Assembly (NCBI RefSeq): GCF_030009775.1
Contig: NZ_JASCTH010000036.1
Span: 37,384 to 101,383 of the forward strand
Direction: 5' to 3'
DNA length: 64,000 nucleotides
DNA from: Actinoplanes sandaracinus
Lineage (GTDB): Bacteria > Actinomycetota > Actinomycetes > Mycobacteriales > Micromonosporaceae
A program made the translations under genes and the position numbers. Below, one piece after another: positions 27,673 through 34,575 of this stretch (position 1 is the stretch's first letter; every line of letters begins with the position of its first letter). The notes beneath the pieces were generated by a model. The model saw only the letters and a program-made list of their open reading frames with translations, was not told the DNA's origin and searched no databases.

Positions 27673-27998
27673 ATGTCATTCGAGAATCACGAGAACCTGA
27701 CCGTCGTCGCCCGGCTGCGGGCCAAGGCCGGACGGGACAGGAGCTCCGGGAAGCGCTGACGGCGCTCGTGCCCCCCACCGTGAGCGAACCGGGCTGCATC
27801 ACCTACGACCTGCACGTTCAGGTCGACGATCCGGCTTCGTTCCACTTCCACGAGGTGTGGCGCAGCCGGCAGGACCACGCCGCCAACCTGGCGGCTCCTC
27901 ACCTGCAGGACTTCCTCGCCCGCGCGGGTGACCTCCTCGACGGCGAGATCCAGGCGGCCTTCCTGCGCCGGCTCACGCCCGTGAGCCAGGGTTCCTGA
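27673..27998 (+). pseudogene. Antibiotic-biosynthesis-monooxygenase (ABM) domain gene with a frameshift
   Basis: The first frame reads MSFENHENLTVVARLRAKAG then fails after ~28 codons. Adding one G in the GGG run at 27734-27736 restores QELREALTALVPPTVSEPGC and YDLHVQVDDPASF...HEVWRSRQDHAANLAAPHLQ, a full ~108-residue ABM-type ferredoxin-like protein to the stop at 27998. A GTG at 27768 could still start a shortened product. Either a true single-base deletion or a base-calling error in a G run. The 3' end overlaps the convergent membrane gene by 26 bases. Confidence 0.7.
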
Positions 27999-29034
27999 CC
28001 GGCGACGGCCCGGGCCGGGCCGGTGTCTCGCCGGTGCGGCCCGTGCCACCGCCGGTGGTGCGGGCGTAGCCGGCGGTGGTGACGCCCAGCGCCACCCCCC
28101 AGCCCAGGAAGACCAGCAGGGTCGCGGTCGCCGCCCACCCCTCGCGGACGTCCGCCCATTCATGGGCGCCCGAGATCAGCTGGCCGGCGAGGACCGCGGC
28201 GCTCAGCGTGCCGTAGGTGACCAGGGCGATCGCCACCAGCCCGGCCGGGATCACCGCCAGCAGCCGGGGAACCGGCCGGCCGCCGAGCACCGGCACCCAG
28301 TCCGGGAACTGCTGCCCCCACCGCTGCACCAGGCCGAGAACGAGCAGCCCGGCCAGCGGCGGCACCACGGCGATCGCGACTCCGGTCGGCGTCGCGAGGT
28401 CCCGCTGGGCGTCGGCCAGCTTCTGGCCGGACATCCCGAACGGAACACCGAGCACCCAGAGGACGTGCGGCAGGGTCCAGCCGATCCCCGGCAGCGCGAC
28501 CGCGGCGTACGCCCACCGGCGGGTCCACCGCGGCACCGGCCGGTATCCGGGAGCCCGCGGGCCGCGCCGCGGGCCGCAGGCGTTCGCGAGCCCGGCGAAC
28601 AGCACGCCACCGGCCACGAGAGCGAGCCGGGCGCCGAGGTCGCGCCAGTCCGAAGGACGCCCCGCGAGCGCCGCCGGAATCTCGAAGAGCAGGTGCAGCG
28701 GGAACGCGGCGACCGTGATCAGCGTGGCCGCGACCCAGGCGGCGGTGGCCGCGGCGCGGCCGGGGGACCGCAGCGCCCACCCGACGACCACGGCGAGCAC
28801 GGCGCCGGCGGCCAGCGCTCCCCACCCCGGCCAGAACGGCAGCACCGCGACCCGGTCCGCCCCGCACCCACCCGCCACGTCGCCGGAATCGGTCCGGTCG
28901 CAGGCGGTGTATCCCCAGCGCCCACCCGCGATCCAGAACACGCGCAAAGCGGACTCCGCGGCGAGGAAGATGCCGCACGCCACCGCCCAGCGGATCGCGG
29001 CCGACGGTTGTTGAGACGTGGAAGGATCCGACAT
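27973..29034 (-). CDS. Multi-span membrane protein of unknown function
   Basis: 353 residues with about nine hydrophobic spans (for example WAVACGIFLAAESALRVFWI, GALAAGAVLAVVVGWAL, LLAVIPAGLVAIALVTYGTL). A Cys-containing loop lies between the first two spans (ACDRTDSGDVAGGCGADR), presumably outside. ATG 29034 follows GGGAG at good spacing; an upstream in-frame start would add 39 unlikely residues. Its 3' end overlaps the broken ABM gene. No transporter or enzyme signature is recognised; similar uncharacterised proteins are frequent in actinomycetes. Confidence 0.7.
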   Translation of the reverse strand: MSDPSTSQQPSAAIRWAVACGIFLAAESALRVFWIAGGRWGYTACDRTDSGDVAGGCGADRVAVLPFWPGWGALAAGAVLAVVVGWALRSPGRAAATAAWVAATLITVAAFPLHLLFEIPAALAGRPSDWRDLGARLALVAGGVLFAGLANACGPRRGPRAPGYRPVPRWTRRWAYAAVALPGIGWTLPHVLWVLGVPFGMSGQKLADAQRDLATPTGVAIAVVPPLAGLLVLGLVQRWGQQFPDWVPVLGGRPVPRLLAVIPAGLVAIALVTYGTLSAAVLAGQLISGAHEWADVREGWAATATLLVFLGWGVALGVTTAGYARTTGGGTGRTGETPARPGPSPVRNPGSRA

Positions 29035-29688
29035 GGCGACTCCCGGAGCGACGGCTTTTTGCTGGCCCCCGGATTCTGCGAAGAGTCCGCTGTGGATCCG
29101 CTGAGGCGCGCTCAGCCGGCCATCAGGTGCCGGCGTCCCCGGCCGCGGCAACCTCTTCGAAAGCGTTCACCGCGCGCCGAGTTGTTCTGCGATCAACGGC
29201 TCGTCGTCGACCGTCCGTCGCAGCTGTCGGCCCGTCTGCTTCGTGCTGGAGGAGTACCCGATTTTGGCAGCCGAGATGGGTGCGTTCGAAGATTGCGGTT
29301 CACCGATTCTTTGCGGATCCGGCGGGCTGATATGCCGGGTGCCGATCGTGCACCTCGGGTACCGCTGCCGCCCTTGTCCGCCGCTTTTCCCTCAGGCCGG
29401 CTGGCTAGCCGACGGTAGCTGGTGTTCCTACATACCGGGGTCTGCCGCCGGCCGGGGTTGTGGTCCAGGGTGACCGCGCACAGTGAGTAGCCTTCGGTGG
29501 AGCGAGCGGGCGTGCCCCTGTGTCCCGACGCAGCCGGAATGCCCAGTTCCCGGTTCAGCAGGCGGTCCGCCAGCGCGGGCTCCGCCGCGCCGGCACGTTC
29601 GGCTTGACCGGTCGGGTGAACCCGGGGCAGTGCCTGGTTTCCGGCGGCGAAGATGATTCATTTCACGCCGGTGGAAGCCAATACCGGT
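29035..29688. other. Long non-coding stretch (about 650 bp)
   Basis: No reading frame here has normal actinobacterial codon use, domain character or a ribosome site. Base composition is visibly less GC-biased around 29200-29320 than in flanking genes, which may indicate gene debris. Only the promoter for the DUF805 gene at its right end can be supported. Confidence 0.45.
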
Positions 29689-29718
29689 TTGCCTTCATCG
29701 ATCTTCAACTCCTAGGCT
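29689..29718 (+). promoter_or_regulatory. Promoter of the DUF805 gene
   Basis: TTGCCT (29689-29694) and TAGGCT (29713-29718) are separated by 18 bases, about 24 bases before ATG 29742, which has GAGGAG as ribosome site. Confidence 0.55.
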
Positions 29719-29741
29719 GACGCGTCTTTCGAGGAGTTTAA

Positions 29742-31025
29742 ATGCATTGGTATCTTGTCGGCCTGCGGAAATACGCGCGGTTCGATGGCCGGGCCCGCCG
29801 GGCCGAGTTCTGGATGTTCACGCTGGCCGACGCGGCTGTCGGGTCCATCCTCTTCGGTGGCGCGCTGGCAATCGCCCTGAACAGCGACGGCGGGTACTAC
29901 GCCGTGCGCCTGGCGATCGGTGTCGGTTTCGCCGTTTACGTGCTCGCCACCCTGCTGCCGTCGCTCGCCATCCGGGCGCGCCGCCTGCACGACACCGGCC
30001 GGTCGGGCTGGTACATCTGCTGGTCGCTCCTTCCGATCGCGGGGCCGATCATCTTGCTCGTCGCGCTCTGCGAAGAAGGCACCCGCGGACCGAACGCCTA
30101 CGGGCCGGACCCGAAATCCCCGCCGTGGCCCGGGCCCGCGGTCGATCCGGCAGCGGCGGCACACCCCTTCGGACCGCCCGCGACGTCGTCTCCGCCGTAC
30201 GCGTCCTCCCCTGAAGGGCAGCCGGTCCAGCCGTACGCATTCCTGCCCAGCGGGCAGCAGTTCGGCCCGCCGGTGACAGCGCCGGCGGCACCGCCGACCG
30301 CCAAGCAGGGCCGCGCGAGCATGATCGCCGCCGTGGCCATGAGCTTGCTGCTGCTGGTCGTGTGCGGCGGCGTGGTCCGCGGGTTGGTCACGCGGGCCTC
30401 CGACACGAATGCCGCGGCCGACCCGTCAGCGCAGATCTGGTCGAAGCCGCAGACCGGTTCCGGCCCAGACGCCGGCGCCACGGGGAGCAGGGAATCCGGC
30501 TCGGAAGGGCCCGGCCCCAGCACGTACCCGGCGAAGACGATCGGCGATCTGGACCGGGTGTGCAACGACGACATCTTCTACCCGCAGTCGCCGAAACGCT
30601 CCGGCAAGGCGCCGCACCCGGTGGTGGTGCTCGTCGAGACCGGTGACGGGTCGGACATCCGTGTCCGGAACGGCAGCTACTTCTTCGAGGACGAGGGCCT
30701 GACGGAGCAGGACACGGCGATCTGGGGCTCGGACGATCCGAGTACGGTGCAGCTGGTCGCGTGCCTGGATCGGGTGAGCACCGGCACGCTGCTCCGCAAG
30801 TGCGAATACGGCGATCCGGCGCCCGAGACGGTCTCTCTGATGCGAGCCGACTGGCAGCTGCGCATCTATGAGGCGGCGACCGGAGTCAAGATCCACGACA
30901 AGGTGATGACGGGCGACGAGAAGAAGTGCCCGTACAGCGTCCGGGTCGGTCCGGACCGGACGATCTACGCCGAGGTCAGCGGCAGGTCACTCACCCAGGC
31001 GCTGCGCAAGTACGTCAAGAAGTGA
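29742..31025 (+). CDS. DUF805 membrane protein with extracytoplasmic C-terminal domain
   Basis: 427 residues. Residues ~1-115 are a DUF805 domain: FDGRARRAEFWMFTL, then IRARRLHDTGRSGWYICWSL, with three to four spans. A Pro/Ala/Ser-rich linker (~120-190) follows, then a single span (AAVAMSLLLLVVCGGVVRGL), then a ~200-residue exported domain with four conserved-looking Cys (CNDD, ACLD, RKCEY, KKCPY). ATG follows GAGGAG. The combination of DUF805 and an outside domain suggests a membrane-anchored envelope protein; the exported part is not recognised. Confidence 0.8.
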   Translation: MHWYLVGLRKYARFDGRARRAEFWMFTLADAAVGSILFGGALAIALNSDGGYYAVRLAIGVGFAVYVLATLLPSLAIRARRLHDTGRSGWYICWSLLPIAGPIILLVALCEEGTRGPNAYGPDPKSPPWPGPAVDPAAAAHPFGPPATSSPPYASSPEGQPVQPYAFLPSGQQFGPPVTAPAAPPTAKQGRASMIAAVAMSLLLLVVCGGVVRGLVTRASDTNAAADPSAQIWSKPQTGSGPDAGATGSRESGSEGPGPSTYPAKTIGDLDRVCNDDIFYPQSPKRSGKAPHPVVVLVETGDGSDIRVRNGSYFFEDEGLTEQDTAIWGSDDPSTVQLVACLDRVSTGTLLRKCEYGDPAPETVSLMRADWQLRIYEAATGVKIHDKVMTGDEKKCPYSVRVGPDRTIYAEVSGRSLTQALRKYVKK

Positions 31026-31030
31026 CTCCG

Positions 31031-31074
31031 CCGGGGCAGCCGCGACCCGGATCGCGGAGCCGCTGCTGCCCCGG
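31031..31074. terminator. Two-tier hairpin terminator
   Basis: Outer arms CCGGGGCAGC / GCTGCCCCGG enclose an inner CGCGA/TCGCG stem. It lies six bases after the DUF805 stop and before the convergent NADAR gene's end. Confidence 0.6.
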
Positions 31075-31116
31075 CCACTGTCTCGCACGGCCGAGGCGAA
31101 GCTCCACATAGGCCAA

Positions 31117-31596
31117 TCAGCGGACGCCGCCATGAGCCTTGTCGCCGGTGTGTGCCTGGTCGGCGTGAAGCCGGGTACGGGTGCGCATCAGGATCCGGCC
31201 GAGCATGTTCCTGCCGACCCCGGACCGGCCACGTCCCCAGTAATGGTCGGTGTCGGTGTCTTCGACGATCTCCTCGTCGCCGGTGTTCAGCAGGACCACG
31301 CGGATGTCGGCATGGGCGGCGAACTTGGCCGCAACCGCCCGGCGCATCACGTCGTCCTTGACCCGGTCCCAGTCACGGCGCAGCGGCCGGGACCGATCGC
31401 GACCCCACTGCGCGGCGCGCAGTGGCGTGGCCGCCCGGCGAATCAGGTCGACATGGCGGGTACCGGCGAACTTCTGCGCCTGGAAGTAATGCTCCGACGT
31501 TGGCCACCAGCGGCCGTCCAGGTCGAAGCCGTGCGCGGAGAAGTTCGAGAAGCAGCCATACGGAACCTCGTCGGCACCGTAAAAATAGATCGTCAC
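31117..31596 (-). CDS. NADAR-family protein
   Basis: 159 residues, normal for a stand-alone NADAR (YbiA-like) protein. YFYGADEVPYGCFSNFS, WWPTSEHYFQAQKFAGT, a central AQWGRDRSRPLRRDWDRVK segment and YWGRGRSGVGRNMLGRILM are family hallmarks, including the conserved Glu of TSEHYFQAQKF and the C-terminal W-G-x-G. GTG 31596 was chosen because the YFYGADEVPYG strand begins there; an in-frame upstream start adds unlikely residues. Characterised NADAR proteins act as N-glycosidases on riboflavin precursors or remove ADP-ribose from guanine bases in DarT/DarG-type systems. No toxin gene is adjacent. Confidence 0.88.
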   Translation of the reverse strand: MTIYFYGADEVPYGCFSNFSAHGFDLDGRWWPTSEHYFQAQKFAGTRHVDLIRRAATPLRAAQWGRDRSRPLRRDWDRVKDDVMRRAVAAKFAAHADIRVVLLNTGDEEIVEDTDTDHYWGRGRSGVGRNMLGRILMRTRTRLHADQAHTGDKAHGGVR

Positions 31597-31674
31597 CAGG
31601 GCCTCGGAACGGAAGGGGTCAGGACCCGCACCGTGCCACGGCCATCGGCGACGCCGCAACCGAGTTGCTGCTCA

Positions 31675-31803
31675 ACCGGTCGAACGGCTTGCCGCGTGGG
31701 ACATCGGAAAGGCCGTTGGACATAACCTGATCCACCAGGTCGAACGCGTGACCGGGCAGAAGGTCACCCTCACCGTCCGCGACGAGCCGGTCCTGGCATA
31801 GCA
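31675..31803 (+). pseudogene. Possible C-terminal gene fragment
   Basis: A frame ending at TAG 31801-31803 reads VERLAAWDIGKAVGHNLIHQ then VERVTGQKVTLTVRDEPVLA. It looks like the natural end of a protein, but no start or upstream domain is present, and an adjacent frame (RATAIGDAATELLL) may be the preceding part after a frameshift. Family not recognised. Confidence 0.3.
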
Positions 31804-31850
31804 GCCGACACGTCGTTACCGAGGCCTACCAGAAGGCATTGCCAGCCTCG

Positions 31851-32150
31851 CTAGTCGCCTGGCGTCCGGTAAGTGTGCTCCTGCCCGTAGCCGGCAATGC
31901 CTATGACTAGAGCGATTGCTCCGGCCACGATTAGGATCAGCGTCCCAGCGCCGTCTGCAAGTCGACCGGCCGCTGCCATGACGAGGCCGAGGCCCATCCA
32001 GATCAGATGCTTTCCCGCGGACGGATCACGCGCGAGAGCCATGCCCAGCAATGAGGGTGTCCGGTTCCTCATCAGCATCCATGCTCCGACACCGGCTAGG
32101 GTAACGCCCGCCGCGATCCCGCCCAGCAGAAGCCAACCCGCGACACCCAT
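31851..32150 (-). CDS. Small three-span membrane protein
   Basis: 99 residues with three hydrophobic spans: WLLLGGIAAGVTLAGVGAWM, LIWMGLGLVMAAAGRLADG and GTLILIVAGAIALVIGIAGY. The C-terminus (QEHTYRTPGD) is short and polar. No family is recognised. Third-base GC is somewhat lower than in the housekeeping genes around, in keeping with an accessory region. It is not coupled to its neighbours. Confidence 0.55.
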   Translation of the reverse strand: MGVAGWLLLGGIAAGVTLAGVGAWMLMRNRTPSLLGMALARDPSAGKHLIWMGLGLVMAAAGRLADGAGTLILIVAGAIALVIGIAGYGQEHTYRTPGD

Positions 32151-32253
32151 GACAGGAAAGTTATCACGACGAATGCCGGCGCCTCTACTCAGATGCGCTC
32201 TCCTCCCGCCGTCTGGGCGTGTCGGGCGAGCGCCGTGACCTGATTCGATTCGG

Positions 32254-32604
32254 CTACGGCAGGTAGGTGAAGGCGCCGCAGTACTCCAGTGAGGAATCGC
32301 GCGGTGCGGCGATCACGTTTGGCGGGAAGACGCAGACGCCGCTGTCTGCCCACAGTTCCGGGTCGAGATTGATGAGCCATTCCTCGGCCCACGACGCGTC
32401 GCGCAGCAACTGCCGGACGGGCATTGCCTCACCGGCGTGCGTCGTCTCGATGGTGAAAGGCTCGTACTCGTGGAGGCCGATTTCCTCGATGAATCGCGAC
32501 GGCACCGCATCGCCCTCAGCGGTGTATGTCGGCTCGATGAAGGTTCGCAGTTCCTTCTCCGACGCGAACCGGCCGGTCGAGACGAAAACATGGACGATTG
32601 TCAT
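32254..32604 (-). CDS. Small acidic protein, possibly Imm22-like immunity protein
   Basis: 116 residues, acidic, no membrane span. The opening VHVFVSTGRFASEKELRTFI, then YTAEGDAVPSRFIEEIGLHE, resembles the layout of immunity-protein-22-type proteins (a leading strand, then a Glu-rich helix, then a short-chain Cys/Asp segment). It is a lone gene; no polymorphic toxin is seen nearby, which would be expected for an orphan immunity gene. The similarity is by eye and weak; otherwise a hypothetical protein. Confidence 0.5.
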   Translation of the reverse strand: MTIVHVFVSTGRFASEKELRTFIEPTYTAEGDAVPSRFIEEIGLHEYEPFTIETTHAGEAMPVRQLLRDASWAEEWLINLDPELWADSGVCVFPPNVIAAPRDSSLEYCGAFTYLP

Positions 32605-32887
32605 GTTCTGATCTTAAGTCTCGCGGTTTCGGCAGCGTCCTGGTCTGCCGCGGTCCGTGCATCGGCGTGCCGCCTCGTGAACTTCGGTCTCGCTCCTGTT
32701 GTCAGCCCCGCGATCACGTACCGTGTCGTCGGCTTGGCCGTCTCGATCCGCCGTAAAGGTGGACGCGGTGGTCGACATGATGGTCGGGCGTGCGTGGGAC
32801 GAACCCGCGGCTCACCCTGACGCGGCAAGCCACCGGACCGCCAGCCGTTATCCGGACCTGGCCGCTGAGCGGACCGCCCGGTCGGAC
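32605..32887. other. Gap of about 280 bp
   Basis: No supported gene or repeat. The few open frames are Arg/Pro-rich and lack ribosome sites. Confidence 0.4.
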
Positions 32888-33892
32888 TCACTCTTGGGGG
32901 CGGTCTCCCGTTCGAGCCGAGCGCTCGCGACTCAGATACCGAACCGGCTTGCCGAGCGACTCCGCGTAGGCGATCTCCCGTCGGGTCGACTCACCTACGT
33001 AGCCGCCCGGATCCACGATGTACACCTCGTCAGCCATGCGAATCTTTTGGAAGTGCACGCCGCCGAGCCGCGCCTTCAGGTCAGAGCTGTCGGCTGTCCA
33101 GTCGTAGTCCGGAAGATCGGGGAGGCGGAACATTCCGAGGCTGATCACGACGCAACCTTCCATCGTGAGCCGCTGGTTGACCTCCGCGAACTCAGCCTCG
33201 AACTTGGTAGAGCCGCAGAGCGTGATGACCTTCGCCTCACCCTCACCCTCGGCCGGCCGCGGCGCCTGCTGGTCCTCCATGAGGTTCATGATCGGTTGTC
33301 GCCGTTGAACGGACTGCGTGGGATCGCCGTCGTACCGCGACTTGAGGTCGTCCGGCGTGAGCGAGAAGAGGACCAGGTCGACGCGGCCGGCGTGGATGAA
33401 GCCGGCATTGCGCATGATGCCTTCGCGTTGCAGGCCGGCCTGGAGAGCGGTCCTCTGCGAGGCCAGGTTCCCGGTGGCGGCCTTGAGTTCCATGCGCTGG
33501 AAGCTGTGGTCGACCAGCAGCCAGTGACCGATGGTCCGCGTGGCTTCGGCCGCGATGCCTCGGCCGCGAGCCCAGGGGGCGACCGAGTAGCCGATCTCGC
33601 TGACCAGGCCGCGCCAGTCGGTCTTCTTCAGGCCGACGGCGCCGAGGAGGCGGTCGGTGTTCGCGTCAACGATCGCGAAGTGGATCCCGTCTCCGGTCTC
33701 CCGCAGGGAATGGGAGATCTTGGTGCACCAGTCAGCGGAGTCCTGGCGGGTGTAGGGCCGGGGCAGGGGGAGCCAATGCTGGACGAGCGGGTCCGCGCAA
33801 GCGATCTGATTTTCCTCGATGTCGATCGCGGAGAAGGGCCGCAGCAAGAGATCGCCCGCCAGCAGGCGGGTCTCGGGGAACGTGGGGGTCAT
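32888..33892 (-). CDS. GNAT acetyltransferase fused to a nucleoside 2-deoxyribosyltransferase-like domain
   Basis: 334 residues. Residues ~1-180 are a RimJ/RimL-type GNAT domain: LLAGDLLLRPFSAIDIEENQ, HFAIVDANTDRLLGAVGLKK, the acetyl-CoA loop APWARGRGIAAEA and LKAATGNLASQRTALQAG. After a Glu/Pro linker, residues ~220-330 read VITLCGSTKFEAEFAEVNQR, VISLGMF, then MADEVYIVDPGGYVGESTRR EIAYAESLGKPV (two pieces), a nucleoside 2-deoxyribosyltransferase/YtoQ-like fold with catalytic-type Glu in the GES segment. GGAGG lies nine bases before ATG 33892. No stop separates the parts. Possible roles: modification or salvage of nucleotide-like molecules; the joint substrate is unknown. Confidence 0.75.
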   Translation of the reverse strand: MTPTFPETRLLAGDLLLRPFSAIDIEENQIACADPLVQHWLPLPRPYTRQDSADWCTKISHSLRETGDGIHFAIVDANTDRLLGAVGLKKTDWRGLVSEIGYSVAPWARGRGIAAEATRTIGHWLLVDHSFQRMELKAATGNLASQRTALQAGLQREGIMRNAGFIHAGRVDLVLFSLTPDDLKSRYDGDPTQSVQRRQPIMNLMEDQQAPRPAEGEGEAKVITLCGSTKFEAEFAEVNQRLTMEGCVVISLGMFRLPDLPDYDWTADSSDLKARLGGVHFQKIRMADEVYIVDPGGYVGESTRREIAYAESLGKPVRYLSRERSARTGDRPQE

Positions 33893-33979
33893 TCCTGTCG
33901 GCCTCCGACTGATCATCAGTGTGCGGCTGACGCTAGCAGGGCCTGCTGACCAGGTGATTCGGCCAACCGTCATCGCCAA

Positions 33980-34025
33980 CCTCGAAATACCGGAGTGAGC
34001 GGCGCCCCGAGACGCGCCGCGCCGG
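33980..34025. other. Short gap before the XRE/TPR remnant
   Basis: Nothing supported here. Confidence 0.3.
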
Positions 34026-34330
34026 GTGGAACGGATGGCTGAGCAGCGTCCGGTGCCGGATCGCCCGGAACATCATCATCAGTACGACCCGGCCAAAGCT
34101 CACTGCTACGCGGCGACCACCCTGGCATGGGCCGGCGACCCGACGACTGAACGGGTGGCCCATGAGGTGATCGCCGGGTGGGAGCGGGAAAGGTGCCCGG
34201 CCACGGCGGATCGCGTCCGCGCGGCTCGACCTCAGCCTCGCTCTGCCGGCCGACGACAGCCGCAACCGGCCGCGCGCCGACGTCGAGCGTGCCGTCTTGC
34301 GCGGGAGGGTTCGGCAGGTGCTGATGTGAT
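34026..34330 (+). pseudogene. Frameshifted fragment of an XRE/TPR-type regulator
   Basis: The frame from ~34038 reads RPVPDRPEHHHQYDPAKAHC then YAATTLAWAGDPTTERVAHE, matching the C-terminal TPR part of actinobacterial XRE regulators (D.PEHHF..DP.K...Y.ATTLAW.GD). After ~34210 the match moves to another frame (ARLDLSLALPADDSRN), so a frameshift is present. The N-terminal helix-turn-helix and most of the TPR region are absent. A dead remnant. Confidence 0.5.
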
Positions 34331-34575
34331 TCTTGTGAGGAATCCCCAAAACGTGCCGTGCGGCGGCCCTTCGACGGTGTGGGGCCCATCGTCCCTGTTG
34401 GATCTTGGAGCGATGAGCCGCGACGGGGCCGATGGAGGCCCCTCAGGGCGCCTCCGGTGATTGGTGCACCGAACCGGCGGCTGACCTGCGCCATAACCAG
34501 GATGGTCCGCTCGTGGTGCAGATCCCGGATCCCTGTGGGGACTCCGGGCGCGCCCCCGACCGGTAGGTGTGAGGA
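34331..34575. other. Leader region of the penicillin-binding-protein gene
   Basis: No gene is supported. TAGGTG lies about ten bases before ATG 34576, followed by GAGGA as ribosome site. Confidence 0.4.

Noticed and set aside
29035..29688. Protein-coding gene in either strand
   Set aside because: Available frames lack codon bias, ribosome sites and recognisable folds.
34026..34460. Intact 144-codon gene
   Set aside because: Homology-like wording switches frame near 34210 and the rest is Arg-rich noise; called a pseudogene.
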